From positions 558,001 through 622,000 of the forward strand of contig JAJZBZ010000002.1 of NCBI GenBank assembly GCA_021846275.1: a stretch of DNA of 64,000 bases. Direction: 5' to 3'. Of the stretch, positions 49,783 through 58,841 are shown piece after piece (the stretch's first letter is position 1; the number at the start of each line of letters is the position of its first letter). The position numbers were made by a program, and so were the translations under genes. The notes beneath the pieces were generated by a model, which worked only from the letters and a program-made list of their open reading frames with translations, did not search any database and was not told where the DNA came from. Origin of the DNA: Acidobacteriota bacterium. Its GTDB lineage: Bacteria > Acidobacteriota > Terriglobia > Terriglobales > Acidobacteriaceae.

Positions 49783-52047
49783 TCAGGCCGTGAGCAGGTC
49801 TTCGACGCGCACCGGCAGCTTGCGCACGCGGACGCCGGTCGCGTGGTAGACGGCGTTGGCGATGGCCGGGGCCACGCCGGCCAGGCCGATCTCGCCGATG
49901 CCGCGCGCGCCATACTCACCCATCGCGTAGTCGGGATAGTCGAGGAAATGCACCTCGATCCGCGGGCTGTCGGCGTTGGTGGCCACGATGTAGTCGGCGA
50001 AGTTGTTGTTGATGGGGTGCGCGTTGTTGGGCTGGTAGATGGTCTGCTCGAAGAGCGCCATGCCGATGCCCATCATGGCCGCGCCCATGATCTGGTTTGC
50101 GCCGGCCTTGGGGTTCAGGATGCGTCCGGCATCGAGGACGCTGACCATGCGGCGGACGCGCACCTGCGCGATGCCGGGATCCCAGGTCACCTCGGCGAAG
50201 TGGACGCCGAAGGAGTGCGTCGAAACCTTGCGCGCCTGTGGCAGGGCATAGAGCGCGTCCGACTGGCCCGCGCCGTGGACGGCATCGACGTTGGCCAGGC
50301 GCAGAAGCTGCTGGAACGGCTGGCCGGAGCTGGCGGGCTGGGTCTTGATGTGGACCATGCCGCCGGTGAAGGCGAGCGAGCTTGCCGGTTTGCCCTGAAA
50401 CTGCGATCCGGGCGTGCTGACGGCGAGATCGAGCATGGCGCGCATGGCCTTGTCCGCGCCGTCGGCGATGGCCGGGGTGATGGTCGCTGTGACGACCGAG
50501 CCGCCGGAGGTTGGTCCGGGTATCAGCGAGCTGTCACCGAGCACGACCTGGATGCGGTTGAGCGGCAGCCCGGTCTTGTCGTTGATCACCTGCGCGAAGA
50601 TGGTGTAGGTGCCGGTGCCCACATCCTGCGTGGCGCAGCTTGCGCGCGCCGAGCCGTCGTCGTGGAGCGAGACCAGCGCCTGAGCGCCGCCGCGGAATGC
50701 GCCCCAGCTTGCTCCGGCCACGCCCCAGCCGAGCGTGAGGCCGTCCTGCTTCATGGAGCCAACAGCGGGCGTGCGCCTGCTCCAGCCGAACTTCTCCGCG
50801 CCAAGCTGGAGGCATTCCTTGTAGTGGCGCGAGGAAAATGGCTTGCCGTTGCTCTCGTCGATCAGCGTGTCGTTTTTGATCCGCAGTGCAACCGGGTCCA
50901 TGTCGAGCTTGACGGCCAGTTCGTCCATCGCCGACTCCAGCGCAAAGAGGCCGGGCACGGCACCGGGGCCGCGCATCGGCGTGGGCGCGCCGATATTGCG
51001 GCGCACCATCGCCGAGGTCACCAGCAGATTCGGCGTGCTGTAGAGCAGTGGCGTGGCCTCGCCGCAGTTCTCATGAAAGTCGTCGCCGAGCGAGGTGGAG
51101 TTGCGATAGTCCTGATGGACGCTGACGAGCGTGCCGTCCTGCTGCGCGCCGATGCGCATGCGCTGCTGCGTCTCCGGGCGGTGGCCGACGGCGGTGAACA
51201 TGAGATCGCGCGGGACGTACACCTTCACCGGGCGCATGAGCTGCCGACTGGCGACGGACGCCATCAGCGAGTGAGGCCACGGGAACAGCTTGCCGCCGAA
51301 GCCGGAACCCATGAAGCGGCTGATGACCTGTATGTTTTCCCGCGGCACGCCGAGCATCTCGGCCATCACGTTCAGGTGGTTGACGACGCCCTGTGACGAC
51401 TCGTAGAGCGTGAAGCGGCTGCCGTCCCACACCGCCACCGTCCCGTGCATCTCCATCGGATTGTGGGTGACGGTCGGGGTCACGTAGGTCTGGTCGACCT
51501 GCACCGGCGCGGAGGCGAATCCGGCGACGACATCGCCGCGCTTGCTCTCGGTGTGCAGCGGCAGGTCGGCGGTCTGCGGGTCGCTCAGGTCCATCGAGAC
51601 ATTGGGCTTCTCAGCCTGGTAGCTCACGCGCACCGCTGCCGCCGCCGCCTGCGCCTGTTCCAGCGTCTCGGCCACGACCGCCGCGACGTACTGGCCGTAG
51701 TAGCGGACAACGTCATCGGCAAAGAGCGGGCGCGACTCCCCGGCGCGACCGCTGTAACTGCCCGGACCAGTGTGATAAAGCGACGCGATATTGCCGTGGT
51801 GGAGCACGAGCAGAACGCCGGGCATCTTCTCGGCCTGCGCGGAGTCGATCGCCAGCACTTTGCCGCTGCCGATGGTGCTGGCGACGGGCCATGCGTAGAC
51901 GAGGCCCGGAAAGTGATAATCCACAGCGTACTGCGCGGTGCCGGTCGTCTTCAGCGGGCCGTCAATGCGCGGGGTGGGCTTGCCGATCACCGAGGAACTT
52001 GAAGAAGCGGGCGTGGATGAGGGCGTGTCAAGAATCGCTTCAGGCAT
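49783..52047 (-). CDS. Xanthine dehydrogenase-family molybdopterin-binding (large) subunit
   Basis: The 754-residue molybdenum-cofactor subunit of an aldehyde/xanthine oxidase-type hydroxylase. Features are RIDGPLKTTGTAQYAVDYHF at the start, the NPMEMHGTVAVWDG and VISRFMGSGFGGKLFPW cofactor-binding loops, and GEYGARGIGEIGLAGVAPAI with the catalytic Glu region near the C-terminus. The usual partners, a 2Fe-2S subunit and an FAD subunit, are not adjacent; the next gene is a divergent sigma factor. The start ATG 52047 begins MPEAILDTPSS. Confidence 0.92.
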   Translation of the reverse strand: MPEAILDTPSSTPASSSSSVIGKPTPRIDGPLKTTGTAQYAVDYHFPGLVYAWPVASTIGSGKVLAIDSAQAEKMPGVLLVLHHGNIASLYHTGPGSYSGRAGESRPLFADDVVRYYGQYVAAVVAETLEQAQAAAAAVRVSYQAEKPNVSMDLSDPQTADLPLHTESKRGDVVAGFASAPVQVDQTYVTPTVTHNPMEMHGTVAVWDGSRFTLYESSQGVVNHLNVMAEMLGVPRENIQVISRFMGSGFGGKLFPWPHSLMASVASRQLMRPVKVYVPRDLMFTAVGHRPETQQRMRIGAQQDGTLVSVHQDYRNSTSLGDDFHENCGEATPLLYSTPNLLVTSAMVRRNIGAPTPMRGPGAVPGLFALESAMDELAVKLDMDPVALRIKNDTLIDESNGKPFSSRHYKECLQLGAEKFGWSRRTPAVGSMKQDGLTLGWGVAGASWGAFRGGAQALVSLHDDGSARASCATQDVGTGTYTIFAQVINDKTGLPLNRIQVVLGDSSLIPGPTSGGSVVTATITPAIADGADKAMRAMLDLAVSTPGSQFQGKPASSLAFTGGMVHIKTQPASSGQPFQQLLRLANVDAVHGAGQSDALYALPQARKVSTHSFGVHFAEVTWDPGIAQVRVRRMVSVLDAGRILNPKAGANQIMGAAMMGIGMALFEQTIYQPNNAHPINNNFADYIVATNADSPRIEVHFLDYPDYAMGEYGARGIGEIGLAGVAPAIANAVYHATGVRVRKLPVRVEDLLTA

Positions 52048-52446
52048 GGTGGAAACTCCCTGTGCGCCGGGCGTGCGAAATTGCGCTTGACCTAACAATA
52101 AACCCGTTGCGCTGCGGCGGGGAAGACGCAATCGCCGCGATGGCCGCAATTCTTTTGTTGGGATCAAGTTTTCGCGCGCGGGCTGGCCGCGCAGCCGCAT
52201 GGCCCGTGAGGTCGGCATCCGGTGGCCAGCGTGCGGCGCATCCGGCGCGCGCACCCACTCAGGCCGCATCGCGCGGAGAGCTTCAGGATGGCCAGCGGAG
52301 AAGTCCACGGCGACAACGACGATTCGCCGAACCCAACTTCTCCCCTTCAAAACCCGAAAAACCTGTCCGAACAAACGGGACCGGCCTCAATCCCCGCAAA
52401 AAAAAACTTCGTCCTGGGAACCAATTCCTGCGTCTAACCGTTCAGC
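52048..52446. other. Divergent intergenic region with a possible ECF-type promoter
   Basis: About 400 bp between the molybdenum subunit and the sigma gene, with no gene. A GGAACC at 52417-52422 and GTCTAA at 52432-52437 resemble ECF -35 and -10 words, but the spacer (9 nt) is shorter than usual (about 16). An A-run lies at 52397-52406. Confidence 0.35.
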
Positions 52447-53082
52447 ATGGGTATGTTCTCCACCATCTTCGCCGCCCGCTCCGTCGCCGCCACTCAGGCC
52501 GCTGAACGCGAGCTTGTACGCCAGGAAAATCTGGCCATTTCGGCGGGGCTGCGTCGCCAGGACCCCGGTCTGCTCGATCAGTTGATCGTCCGCTTCCAGC
52601 ACCGGCTCATGCGTTACCTTCTTTATCTCACCGGCAACCGCGAAGAATCCGAAGACCTCTTTCAGGAGGTCTGGATGCGCGTGCTCGTCTGTGGCGGCCA
52701 ATACGACGCGAAGGCGAGGTTTGACACCTGGCTGCTCACCATCGCCCGCAACCTCGTCATCGACCAGCGCCGCAAGCGCAGCGCCCAGAGCCTCGACGAG
52801 ATCATCGAGAACGCCCACAACGACGAAAACTCCCCTGAGTTTGAGCTGGCCGCCGAGGGGCCGTCTCCGCTGGAAAACTTTGCCGCCGAGCAGGATCGCA
52901 CCCGCCTCGCAGCCGCCATGATGCACCTCGAACCCATCTACCGGGAAGTTCTTGTCCTGCGCTTCCACGAGGAACTTTCCCTCGAAGAGATCGCAAATGT
53001 GACAAAATCACCCCTTTCCACGGTAAAATCCCGCTTGTACCGTGGCCTGGCTCTGATGAAGCCTGCTTTGGCCAGGGTCTGA
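52447..53082 (+). CDS. ECF-family RNA polymerase sigma factor
   Basis: A 211-residue sigma factor with regions 2 (LIVRFQHRLMRYLLYLTGN, EDLFQEVWMRVL, FDTWLLTIARNLVIDQRR) and 4 (MHLEPIYREVLVLRF, SLEEIANVTKSPLSTVKSR). Its N-terminus of about 40 residues is longer than usual. It probably drives an envelope or stress regulon. The next gene, 87 nt downstream, encodes a membrane protein and may be its regulator. Confidence 0.92.
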   Translation: MGMFSTIFAARSVAATQAAERELVRQENLAISAGLRRQDPGLLDQLIVRFQHRLMRYLLYLTGNREESEDLFQEVWMRVLVCGGQYDAKARFDTWLLTIARNLVIDQRRKRSAQSLDEIIENAHNDENSPEFELAAEGPSPLENFAAEQDRTRLAAAMMHLEPIYREVLVLRFHEELSLEEIANVTKSPLSTVKSRLYRGLALMKPALARV

Positions 53083-53169
53083 GCCAGCACTCATCGTTCG
53101 CTTCGAGTCTGGCGCGTCGCCTGAGATTCACCGGGGAACACACTCTCAGCGCGACATTTTGGAGTTGCC

Positions 53170-53571
53170 GTGCCTCCAGTCGACAATGACGCCACGCCGC
53201 CGCCCACTCACCCCGAAGCACGCGGTCCCGAGCCTCGCGCCACGAACCCGGAGCTGATCTCCGCCCTCGCCGGTCTCGACGCCAATCACAGCCGCCACTC
53301 CGCCCTGCGCACGCGCCGCGTCGTCACCGGCTCCGCAGCCAACCTCCAATCCCAGCGCCAGAGCAGCGGTCGCAGCCGCAACCTCGCCATCGCCGGCGTC
53401 GTCGTCGTTCTTCTGCTCATCACCCCGCTCATCTGGTACTCGGTCGACAGTCTCGTCGGCGACCAGCACCTCACCGATACCGTCAGCCAGCTCAGTCTCC
53501 TCGGACTGCTCGTCGGCTCCGCGCTGATCGCCGCCATGCTCGTCGCAGGACGCTGGCGAAACCGCCGCTGA
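53170..53571 (+). CDS. Membrane protein, possible anti-sigma factor
   Basis: A 133-residue protein with a Pro/Thr-rich N-terminus, a segment NPELISALAGLDANHS, and two hydrophobic helices (about 73-92 and 106-126). GTG 53170 with GGAG 5 nt upstream. There is no zinc-binding HxxxCxxC, the usual anti-sigma motif. The position right after the ECF sigma gene suggests a control role, but only by context. Confidence 0.6.
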   Translation: MPPVDNDATPPPTHPEARGPEPRATNPELISALAGLDANHSRHSALRTRRVVTGSAANLQSQRQSSGRSRNLAIAGVVVVLLLITPLIWYSVDSLVGDQHLTDTVSQLSLLGLLVGSALIAAMLVAGRWRNRR

Positions 53572-53572
53572 A

Positions 53573-53624
53573 CCCGGCCCCAACCCCGGCTCCAACCCCG
53601 GCTCCAACCCAGGCCCCAACCGGC
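53573..53624 (+). repeat. Short tandem repeat, 12-bp units
   Basis: About four copies of CGGCTCCAACCC-like units (CCGGCCCCAACC, CCGGCTCCAACC twice, AGGCCCCAACC) directly after the membrane protein gene. Confidence 0.8.
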
Positions 53625-53770
53625 CAGTTCCCCGCCCGCAGAACCACAAAAATTCCCCGCATCGCGCAACTTCCCCACCCGCCCATCCGTCAGAAAATAT
53701 GTGGCAGGAATCGCCTTTTCGCGGTATCCTTTTCCATCGGACCCGGCGCGCCGCGTCCTCGCCTGTAACC

Positions 53771-54298
53771 ATGCGCAACCACCACTCCATCCCGTTTGAA
53801 GACGAAGCCCGGCTCATCCCCATCTGGTCGATGATCGCCGCCGCCATCGCCTTCCTGCTCGTCGAATACTATTTCTGGTTCGTCCTGCCCGCTCACCGCC
53901 ATCATCCCGGCCCGCCCATCCCCCTGCGCACCTACTTCAATCTCTCCTGGGGACTGCTCGCCGCCGTCTACTGCCTCATGATCGGCTACGTCAGCAAGGA
54001 CGCCCCGCGCCGCGCCATGGACGCCCGTTTCTGGATCCTCGTCTGCCTTGTCCTTCCCGGCGGCATCGGCTCCGTCATTTATTTCCTGCTGCGCCTGCCG
54101 CTCACGGCCAAGTGCCCCGCCTGCGGCACCCACATCCAGAGCGACTTCCACTTCTGCCCGCAGTGCGCCTGGCAGGTCACGGCCAGTTGCGGCCAGTGTC
54201 ACCGCACCGTCCTCGCGACGGATCAGTTCTGCACCCGCTGCGGCCACGAACTCGCCCGCGACCAGATGCCCGCGCGCCTGCGGATGGTCGTCGACTGA
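53771..54298 (+). CDS. Membrane protein with two C-terminal zinc ribbons
   Basis: A 175-residue protein with three hydrophobic helices (about 17-37, 50-68, 85-105; FWILVCLVLPGGIGSVIYF) and a C-terminal pair of zinc ribbons: CPACGTHI with CPQCAWQV, and CGQCHRTV with CTRCGHEL. Zinc ribbons on a membrane anchor often bind proteins. I know no precise function. ATG 53771 is the preferred start (53699 also in frame). It lies between the ECF sigma unit and the LytTR regulator. Confidence 0.75.
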   Translation: MRNHHSIPFEDEARLIPIWSMIAAAIAFLLVEYYFWFVLPAHRHHPGPPIPLRTYFNLSWGLLAAVYCLMIGYVSKDAPRRAMDARFWILVCLVLPGGIGSVIYFLLRLPLTAKCPACGTHIQSDFHFCPQCAWQVTASCGQCHRTVLATDQFCTRCGHELARDQMPARLRMVVD

Positions 54299-54393
54299 GC
54301 GCCGGAATCCCCCATGAGCGCGTTCCCCCGATCCCGCGCAAAATTTACCCCACATCGCTGTATCCCCGCTCCTGATTCAGGAATCCCATACTC

Positions 54394-55290
54394 ATGGCCA
54401 CTTTCGTGAGCGGTTCGCTTGCCGCCATATCGACTGCACCCCTGCGCGCGCTCATCCTCGACGACGAAGCGCTCGCCCGCGAGGAGCTTCGTTTCCTGCT
54501 GGAATCGCTTGGCACCGTCGATGTCGTAGACGAAGCCGCCAACGGCATCGACGGCCTGGACAAAATCGTCCAACTCCAGCCCGACGTTCTCTTCCTCGAT
54601 GTCCAGATGCCCGGACTCGACGGCTTCGCCCTCATCCGCCATCTCATCGACCACCGCCTCACTCCGCAACTGCCCCAGATCATCTTCGCCACGGCCTTCG
54701 ACCACTACGCCGTCCGCGCCTTCGACGTCAACGCCGTCGATTACCTCCTCAAACCCTTCGACCCCCGGCGCGTCGCCCAGGCCATCGAAAAAACCCGCGC
54801 CCGACTCACCCGACAGCAGCCGTCGGCGCGCGAGGCCGACACCGCCAATCCTGAGGAAGCCTCCGCCTCACGCGAATCAACCGCCCCGCGTGAAGCCGAA
54901 CTCTCCGCCCTGCTCGCCCTGCTCGACCGCCAGCGCACCGCGCCCACCCCACGCACCAGCAAGCTCATCGTCGAGGTCCAGAACCGGCTCCTGCTCGTCG
55001 ATCAGTCCGAAATCTGTTTCGCCGCCATCGAGGACGGCTCCATCCGCGTCCTCACGCCCACCCTCGAAGGCCACTCCAAATGCCGCACCCTCGAAGACCT
55101 CCTCGAACTCCTCGATCCTCAGCTCTTCTGGCGCGCCCACCGCGGCTTCGTCGTCAACATCAACCACATCCGCGAAGTCGTCCCCTGGTTCAAATCCAGC
55201 TACCAACTCCGCATGAACGACCGCGCCCGCACCGAAATCCCCGTCAGCCGCGCCCAGACCCGCCGTCTCCGCGAACTCTTCCGCCTCTGA
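54394..55290 (+). CDS. LytTR-family response regulator
   Basis: A 298-residue regulator. The receiver domain (17-135) has the acidic pair D23/D24, the phospho-acceptor D69 in FLDVQMPGLDG and a Lys in LLKPFDP. A Ser/Ala/Pro linker leads to a LytTR DNA-binding domain (190-298; HRGFVVNINHIREVVPWF). Such regulators control surface and stress functions. No histidine kinase gene is next to it. Confidence 0.92.
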   Translation: MATFVSGSLAAISTAPLRALILDDEALAREELRFLLESLGTVDVVDEAANGIDGLDKIVQLQPDVLFLDVQMPGLDGFALIRHLIDHRLTPQLPQIIFATAFDHYAVRAFDVNAVDYLLKPFDPRRVAQAIEKTRARLTRQQPSAREADTANPEEASASRESTAPREAELSALLALLDRQRTAPTPRTSKLIVEVQNRLLLVDQSEICFAAIEDGSIRVLTPTLEGHSKCRTLEDLLELLDPQLFWRAHRGFVVNINHIREVVPWFKSSYQLRMNDRARTEIPVSRAQTRRLRELFRL

Positions 55291-55353
55291 AAACCTGCTT
55301 CTACTGACCTCTGACGACTGACAACTTACCCCTGTCGGCTGTACCCTTATCCT

Positions 55354-55524
55354 ATGAAGCTCCTCGACATGCTCGTGAACGGTTTCATCGACACCTTCGG
55401 CATCACACACCCCGAAGCCGGCGAAAAGAAAACCGCCACCCGCGTCATCGTCGCCATGATCCTCGGCACCATCCTCTTCGTCGCCATCATCTTCGCCGCC
55501 GTCCTCTACTTCATCAGCCGCTGA
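55354..55524 (+). CDS. Small single-pass membrane protein (56 aa)
   Basis: ATG 55354 opens a 56-codon frame: MKLLDMLVNGFIDTFGITHP, a charged segment (EAGEKKTATR), then one strong transmembrane helix (31-54) ending YFISR. It is too short for automatic calling but has a clear amphipathic-plus-TM design. It lies 63 nt after the LytTR gene and could share its transcript. Confidence 0.6.
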   Translation: MKLLDMLVNGFIDTFGITHPEAGEKKTATRVIVAMILGTILFVAIIFAAVLYFISR

Positions 55525-55559
55525 CCCCCGAGCGACTCCGCTTTTCCCCGCTCTCGCCT

Positions 55560-56016
55560 TTCCTGTTGTCATTCCCGCAGGGAATCTGTTTGGGAGTCGT
55601 CAGGGGTCAGGGGTCAGTCGTCAGCATAACCGGGTGCCCCATCCAGGCTTCGCCTCGGTGGGAAAAACGGATGCCAGCGCTGTCCTGGCCTTTGCTTTTC
55701 TTGTTGTCATTCCCGAAGGGAATCTGCTTTTGCTTTTTGCTTCACCCTCAGCCACAGCCAGCCCGCGACCAACGGGAGCGGCCACAGATGTCCGTGGCGC
55801 GCAAAGCGCGCGACTGCTGCATGCAATGCCTTTCCTGTTGTCATTCCCGCAGGGAATCTGCTTCTGAGTCGTCAGTAGTCAGTCGTCAGCAAAACCGGGT
55901 GCCCCATCCAGGCTCCGCCTGGGTGGGAAAACAGCGTCGTCCTCAGCCAATCCCACCCGCGACCAACGGGAGCGGTAACAACCGTCCGTGGCGCGCAAAG
56001 CGCGCGTCCGCTGCAT
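55560..56016 (+). repeat. Mosaic of dispersed repeats, cluster 1
   Basis: A gene-free spacer built from modules: the palindrome ATTCCCG-[CA]-AGGGAAT at 55571, 55709 and 55843; GTCAGTCGTCAG tracts; CCGGGTGCCCCATCCAGGC (55631, 55899); CGCGACCAACGGGAGCGG (near 55769, 55960); and GCGCGCAAAGCGCGC followed by CTGCATGCAATGC (55798, 55992). The same modules occur in the spacer at 62.26-63.15 kb. Confidence 0.85.
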
Positions 56017-56022
56017 GCAATG

Positions 56023-57465
56023 CTATTCGTTGCCGACGGCCTTGGTGAATCCGTACATGAACTCCAGCGCCGTGGTGTAGGAGTCGATCGGCAGCCGTTC
56101 ATCCTGTCCGTGCATCCGTTCGTCGCCGCGTTCCAGCGCAATCCCGGAGAACCCGTAGCAGGGAATTCCGGCCTTCGCGAAATAGATGCTGTCCGACGCG
56201 CCGTCTTCCATAATCGGCGTCACCGGCGTATTCGGCCAGATCGCCTCCACCATCGCGTCCAGCGGCTTGAAGACTTCGGGCATCGGAGGTGGCGGCGTCA
56301 TCGCCTGCCGATCCGGAGCTGTGTCGGAGACGACACCCGCGTCGGAGACGTATTTCACGGTGAGCTTCGGATCGTTGAAGAGCGCAATCAACTGCTGACG
56401 AATCTGTTCCGGCGAGTGACCGGGAAAAATCCTGCAATTCACATTCGCCTGCGCCGTCTGCGGCAGAGCATTGTTCGCGTGTCCGCCCGCTAGTCGCGTC
56501 GCCACACAGGTGGTGCGGAAGTTTGAATTGAAATCCGGTGACATCGCCGAAAGCCTCGCCGCCGCCGCCATATCCGGCGGCGTCTGCAGGATCGCGCGCA
56601 TGTCGTCCGCCACCTGTCCATGCTCCTGCTTCGCCATCGCCGTGAAGTACTCGCGCGTCACGCTGTTCAGCTCAAACGGAAAAGTATAGCTGGCCAGTTT
56701 ATCCAGCGCCCCCATCAGTTCATAGATCGCATTGTCCGGGCGCGGCAGCGAGCTGTGGCCGCCGCGGTTGTAAGCCGTCACCTGAAAATCCGAATACACT
56801 TTTTCCGTCGCCTCCACGTCGGCCACGACTGGCTTGCCGTTCTGCAGCTCCACGCCGCCGGAGTCCGGATTGATCACAAACGCCGCGTCCACCAGCTTCC
56901 GTTCGTTCTCCACCAGCCAGCTCGCGCCATTCGACTTCCCACCCTCCTCATCGGCCGTCAGCGCCAGCATCAGTCCGCGCTTCGGCCTGTATCCCTCGCG
57001 ATGGAGCCGCAGAAACGTGGCCACCACCGTCGCGTCCGAATCCTTCATATCCTGCGTCCCGCGCCCGTAGTAGTACCCATCCTGCTCCACAAACTGAAAC
57101 GGGTCCGTATGCCAGTCCGAGCGCAGCGCCTCCACCACATCCACATGGCAGAGAAACAGCACCGGCTTCTCGCTCGCGTCCGTCCCCGGATAGCTCACCA
57201 CCAGATTCATCTTCCGCGCATTCGGTCCGATCAGATGCACATCCGAGGCCGGAAATCCCGCGTCCAGAAAACGCTTCTCCATCGCCCGCGTCGCCGTCGT
57301 CACGTTCCCCTGCGGCGTGTCGGTCGTGTTGATCTCGATCAGTTGTTTGAAGATCGCGCGCGCCTCGGCCAGATCCGCAGCGGGCACCGGCACCGCCGTC
57401 TGCGCCACAGCCGATGCGGCAACCAGCGTCATTCCCAGCAGCAAAGCAAATTCTTTTTTCAGCAT
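56023..57465 (-). CDS. Secreted M20-family metallopeptidase
   Basis: A 480-residue zinc peptidase with a signal peptide (MLKKEFALLLGMTLVAASAVA). Metal ligands sit in FLCHVDVVEA (H, then D), RGTQDMKDSD, TADEEGGKSN and a histidine near the C-terminus (GDERMHGQDERL). The dimerisation insert (YNRGGHSSLPRPDN) is complete. It probably acts on N-acyl amino acids or short peptides in the periplasm. The length is normal for the M20/M25/M40 group. Confidence 0.9.
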   Translation of the reverse strand: MLKKEFALLLGMTLVAASAVAQTAVPVPAADLAEARAIFKQLIEINTTDTPQGNVTTATRAMEKRFLDAGFPASDVHLIGPNARKMNLVVSYPGTDASEKPVLFLCHVDVVEALRSDWHTDPFQFVEQDGYYYGRGTQDMKDSDATVVATFLRLHREGYRPKRGLMLALTADEEGGKSNGASWLVENERKLVDAAFVINPDSGGVELQNGKPVVADVEATEKVYSDFQVTAYNRGGHSSLPRPDNAIYELMGALDKLASYTFPFELNSVTREYFTAMAKQEHGQVADDMRAILQTPPDMAAAARLSAMSPDFNSNFRTTCVATRLAGGHANNALPQTAQANVNCRIFPGHSPEQIRQQLIALFNDPKLTVKYVSDAGVVSDTAPDRQAMTPPPPMPEVFKPLDAMVEAIWPNTPVTPIMEDGASDSIYFAKAGIPCYGFSGIALERGDERMHGQDERLPIDSYTTALEFMYGFTKAVGNE

Positions 57466-57632
57466 GTCGGAGATTATATGCTCTCGCGGCCGGCTCCAGC
57501 CCCAGCGCGCGATGCCGCAAAGCGGTAAATAGCTTTACTCTCGCCTTCCGTCGCCCATGCGGCGGATTTTCCGCTTGCCCAAACCGCGCCGCATCGCCTA
57601 TCGTTCTTGCGAATTCAAAGAGGTGTCGTCCC

Positions 57633-58592
57633 ATGTTTTCTACGCCAGCCATTCCCGCATCCAGCAGCCGCGCCCACCGCGTCGCCAGCCTGCTCCTCTG
57701 CCTCGTCGCCGCGCCCGCGCTTCTCGCCCAACAGCGCCCGCCCATCACCAGCATCAGCCATTTGGCCACCTACGCCGCCAACATGCAGGCCACCAACCAT
57801 TACTACGTGGACATCATCGGCGCCCAGCGCGCGTCCGATCCGGAGAATCCTCACGGCGTCCGCTACATGCTCAGCCCCACGCAGTTCGTCGAAGTGCTGC
57901 CGCTGCCCGCCAACGCCGGTGTCAATCGCCTCGACCACACCGCCTGGAACACCACCAACGCCGCAGCCCTGCGCGCGTATCTCGCCGCCAAAGGCTGGAA
58001 GACGCCCGCGCATCTGACCCAACTTTCCGATGGAAGCAGGATGTTTCGCGTTCACGATCCCGAGGGCAACCTCGTCGAATTCGTTCAGCCGCCAGCCCAT
58101 CCGCGCCCCGTCAATGCGCCTCGCGCCATCGGCCACCACATCATCCACGTCGGCTTCATGGTCCACTCGCGCGCCGCGGAAGACACCTTTTACCGCGCCC
58201 TGCTCGGCTTTCGTCCCTACTGGTTCGGCGGCATGAAGGACGGCAAGATCGACTGGGTCTCGCAACAGGTGCCCGACGGCCACGACTGGCTCGAATACAT
58301 GCTCACCAGCGGCCCGTCCGGCAGCGGCATTCCGGCGCAAATGACCCAGCAGGCGCTCGGCGTCCTCGACCACCTGTCCATCGGCGTCGTCTCCGTCCCG
58401 GCGGCTTACAAAATGCTCGCCGCACAGAATCGCCTCACCGGCCACGCCGACAAACACACCCAGATCGGTCGCGACGGCAAGGAGCAGTTCAACCTCTACG
58501 ATCCCGACGGCATTCGCCTCGAACTCATGGAGTTCCACGCCGTCGAAAAACCCTGCTGCTCCCCATTCACCGCACCCGACCCCGCAAACTGA
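57633..58592 (+). CDS. Secreted VOC-superfamily (glyoxalase-like) protein
   Basis: A 319-residue protein with a signal peptide (MFSTPAIP, then VASLLLCLVAAPALLAQQ). Two VOC domains follow: TSISHLATYAANMQATNHYY to DPEGNLVEFVQ, and HHIIHVGFMVHSRAAEDTFY to DPDGIRLELMEF. The His/Glu positions suit a divalent metal. Related proteins are dioxygenases or lyases; the reaction here is unknown. It is divergent from the M20 gene and starts at ATG 57633. Confidence 0.85.
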   Translation: MFSTPAIPASSSRAHRVASLLLCLVAAPALLAQQRPPITSISHLATYAANMQATNHYYVDIIGAQRASDPENPHGVRYMLSPTQFVEVLPLPANAGVNRLDHTAWNTTNAAALRAYLAAKGWKTPAHLTQLSDGSRMFRVHDPEGNLVEFVQPPAHPRPVNAPRAIGHHIIHVGFMVHSRAAEDTFYRALLGFRPYWFGGMKDGKIDWVSQQVPDGHDWLEYMLTSGPSGSGIPAQMTQQALGVLDHLSIGVVSVPAAYKMLAAQNRLTGHADKHTQIGRDGKEQFNLYDPDGIRLELMEFHAVEKPCCSPFTAPDPAN

Positions 58593-58649
58593 TCGGTGGC
58601 ATTGCACCGCTACTGCGTTTCGGCAGATACTGTTTGTGGAGGAAGCGAC

Positions 58650-58823
58650 ATGACGGACCGAAGCACATCTCCCATCAATTCAGACTTGATGCATCGCGAT
58701 ATTCCTGCCAATACGCTTACACAGGACGGCATGCCAGCCTCGCTTGCGACCCGGTTCAAGCCGTCGAAACCGGAAAATCTCCAACGTCCGACAGGAATCA
58801 AACCGCCGCCGCCGAAAAAGTAA
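58650..58823 (+). CDS. Small disordered Pro-rich protein (57 aa)
   Basis: ATG 58650 follows GGAGGAAGCGAC, a strong ribosome site. The product (MTDRSTSPINSDLMHRDIPA to a PPPPKK end) has no hydrophobic core and is probably disordered. It lies 18 nt before the DUF6338 gene, so the two may be coexpressed. The function is unknown. Confidence 0.5.
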   Translation: MTDRSTSPINSDLMHRDIPANTLTQDGMPASLATRFKPSKPENLQRPTGIKPPPPKK

Positions 58824-58841
58824 TCCGGCTCAGAGGCCAGG

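Noticed and set aside
52417-52437. Classical ECF promoter for autoregulation
   Set aside because: The words match but the 9-nt spacer is too short for a standard ECF promoter; kept only as a weak note.
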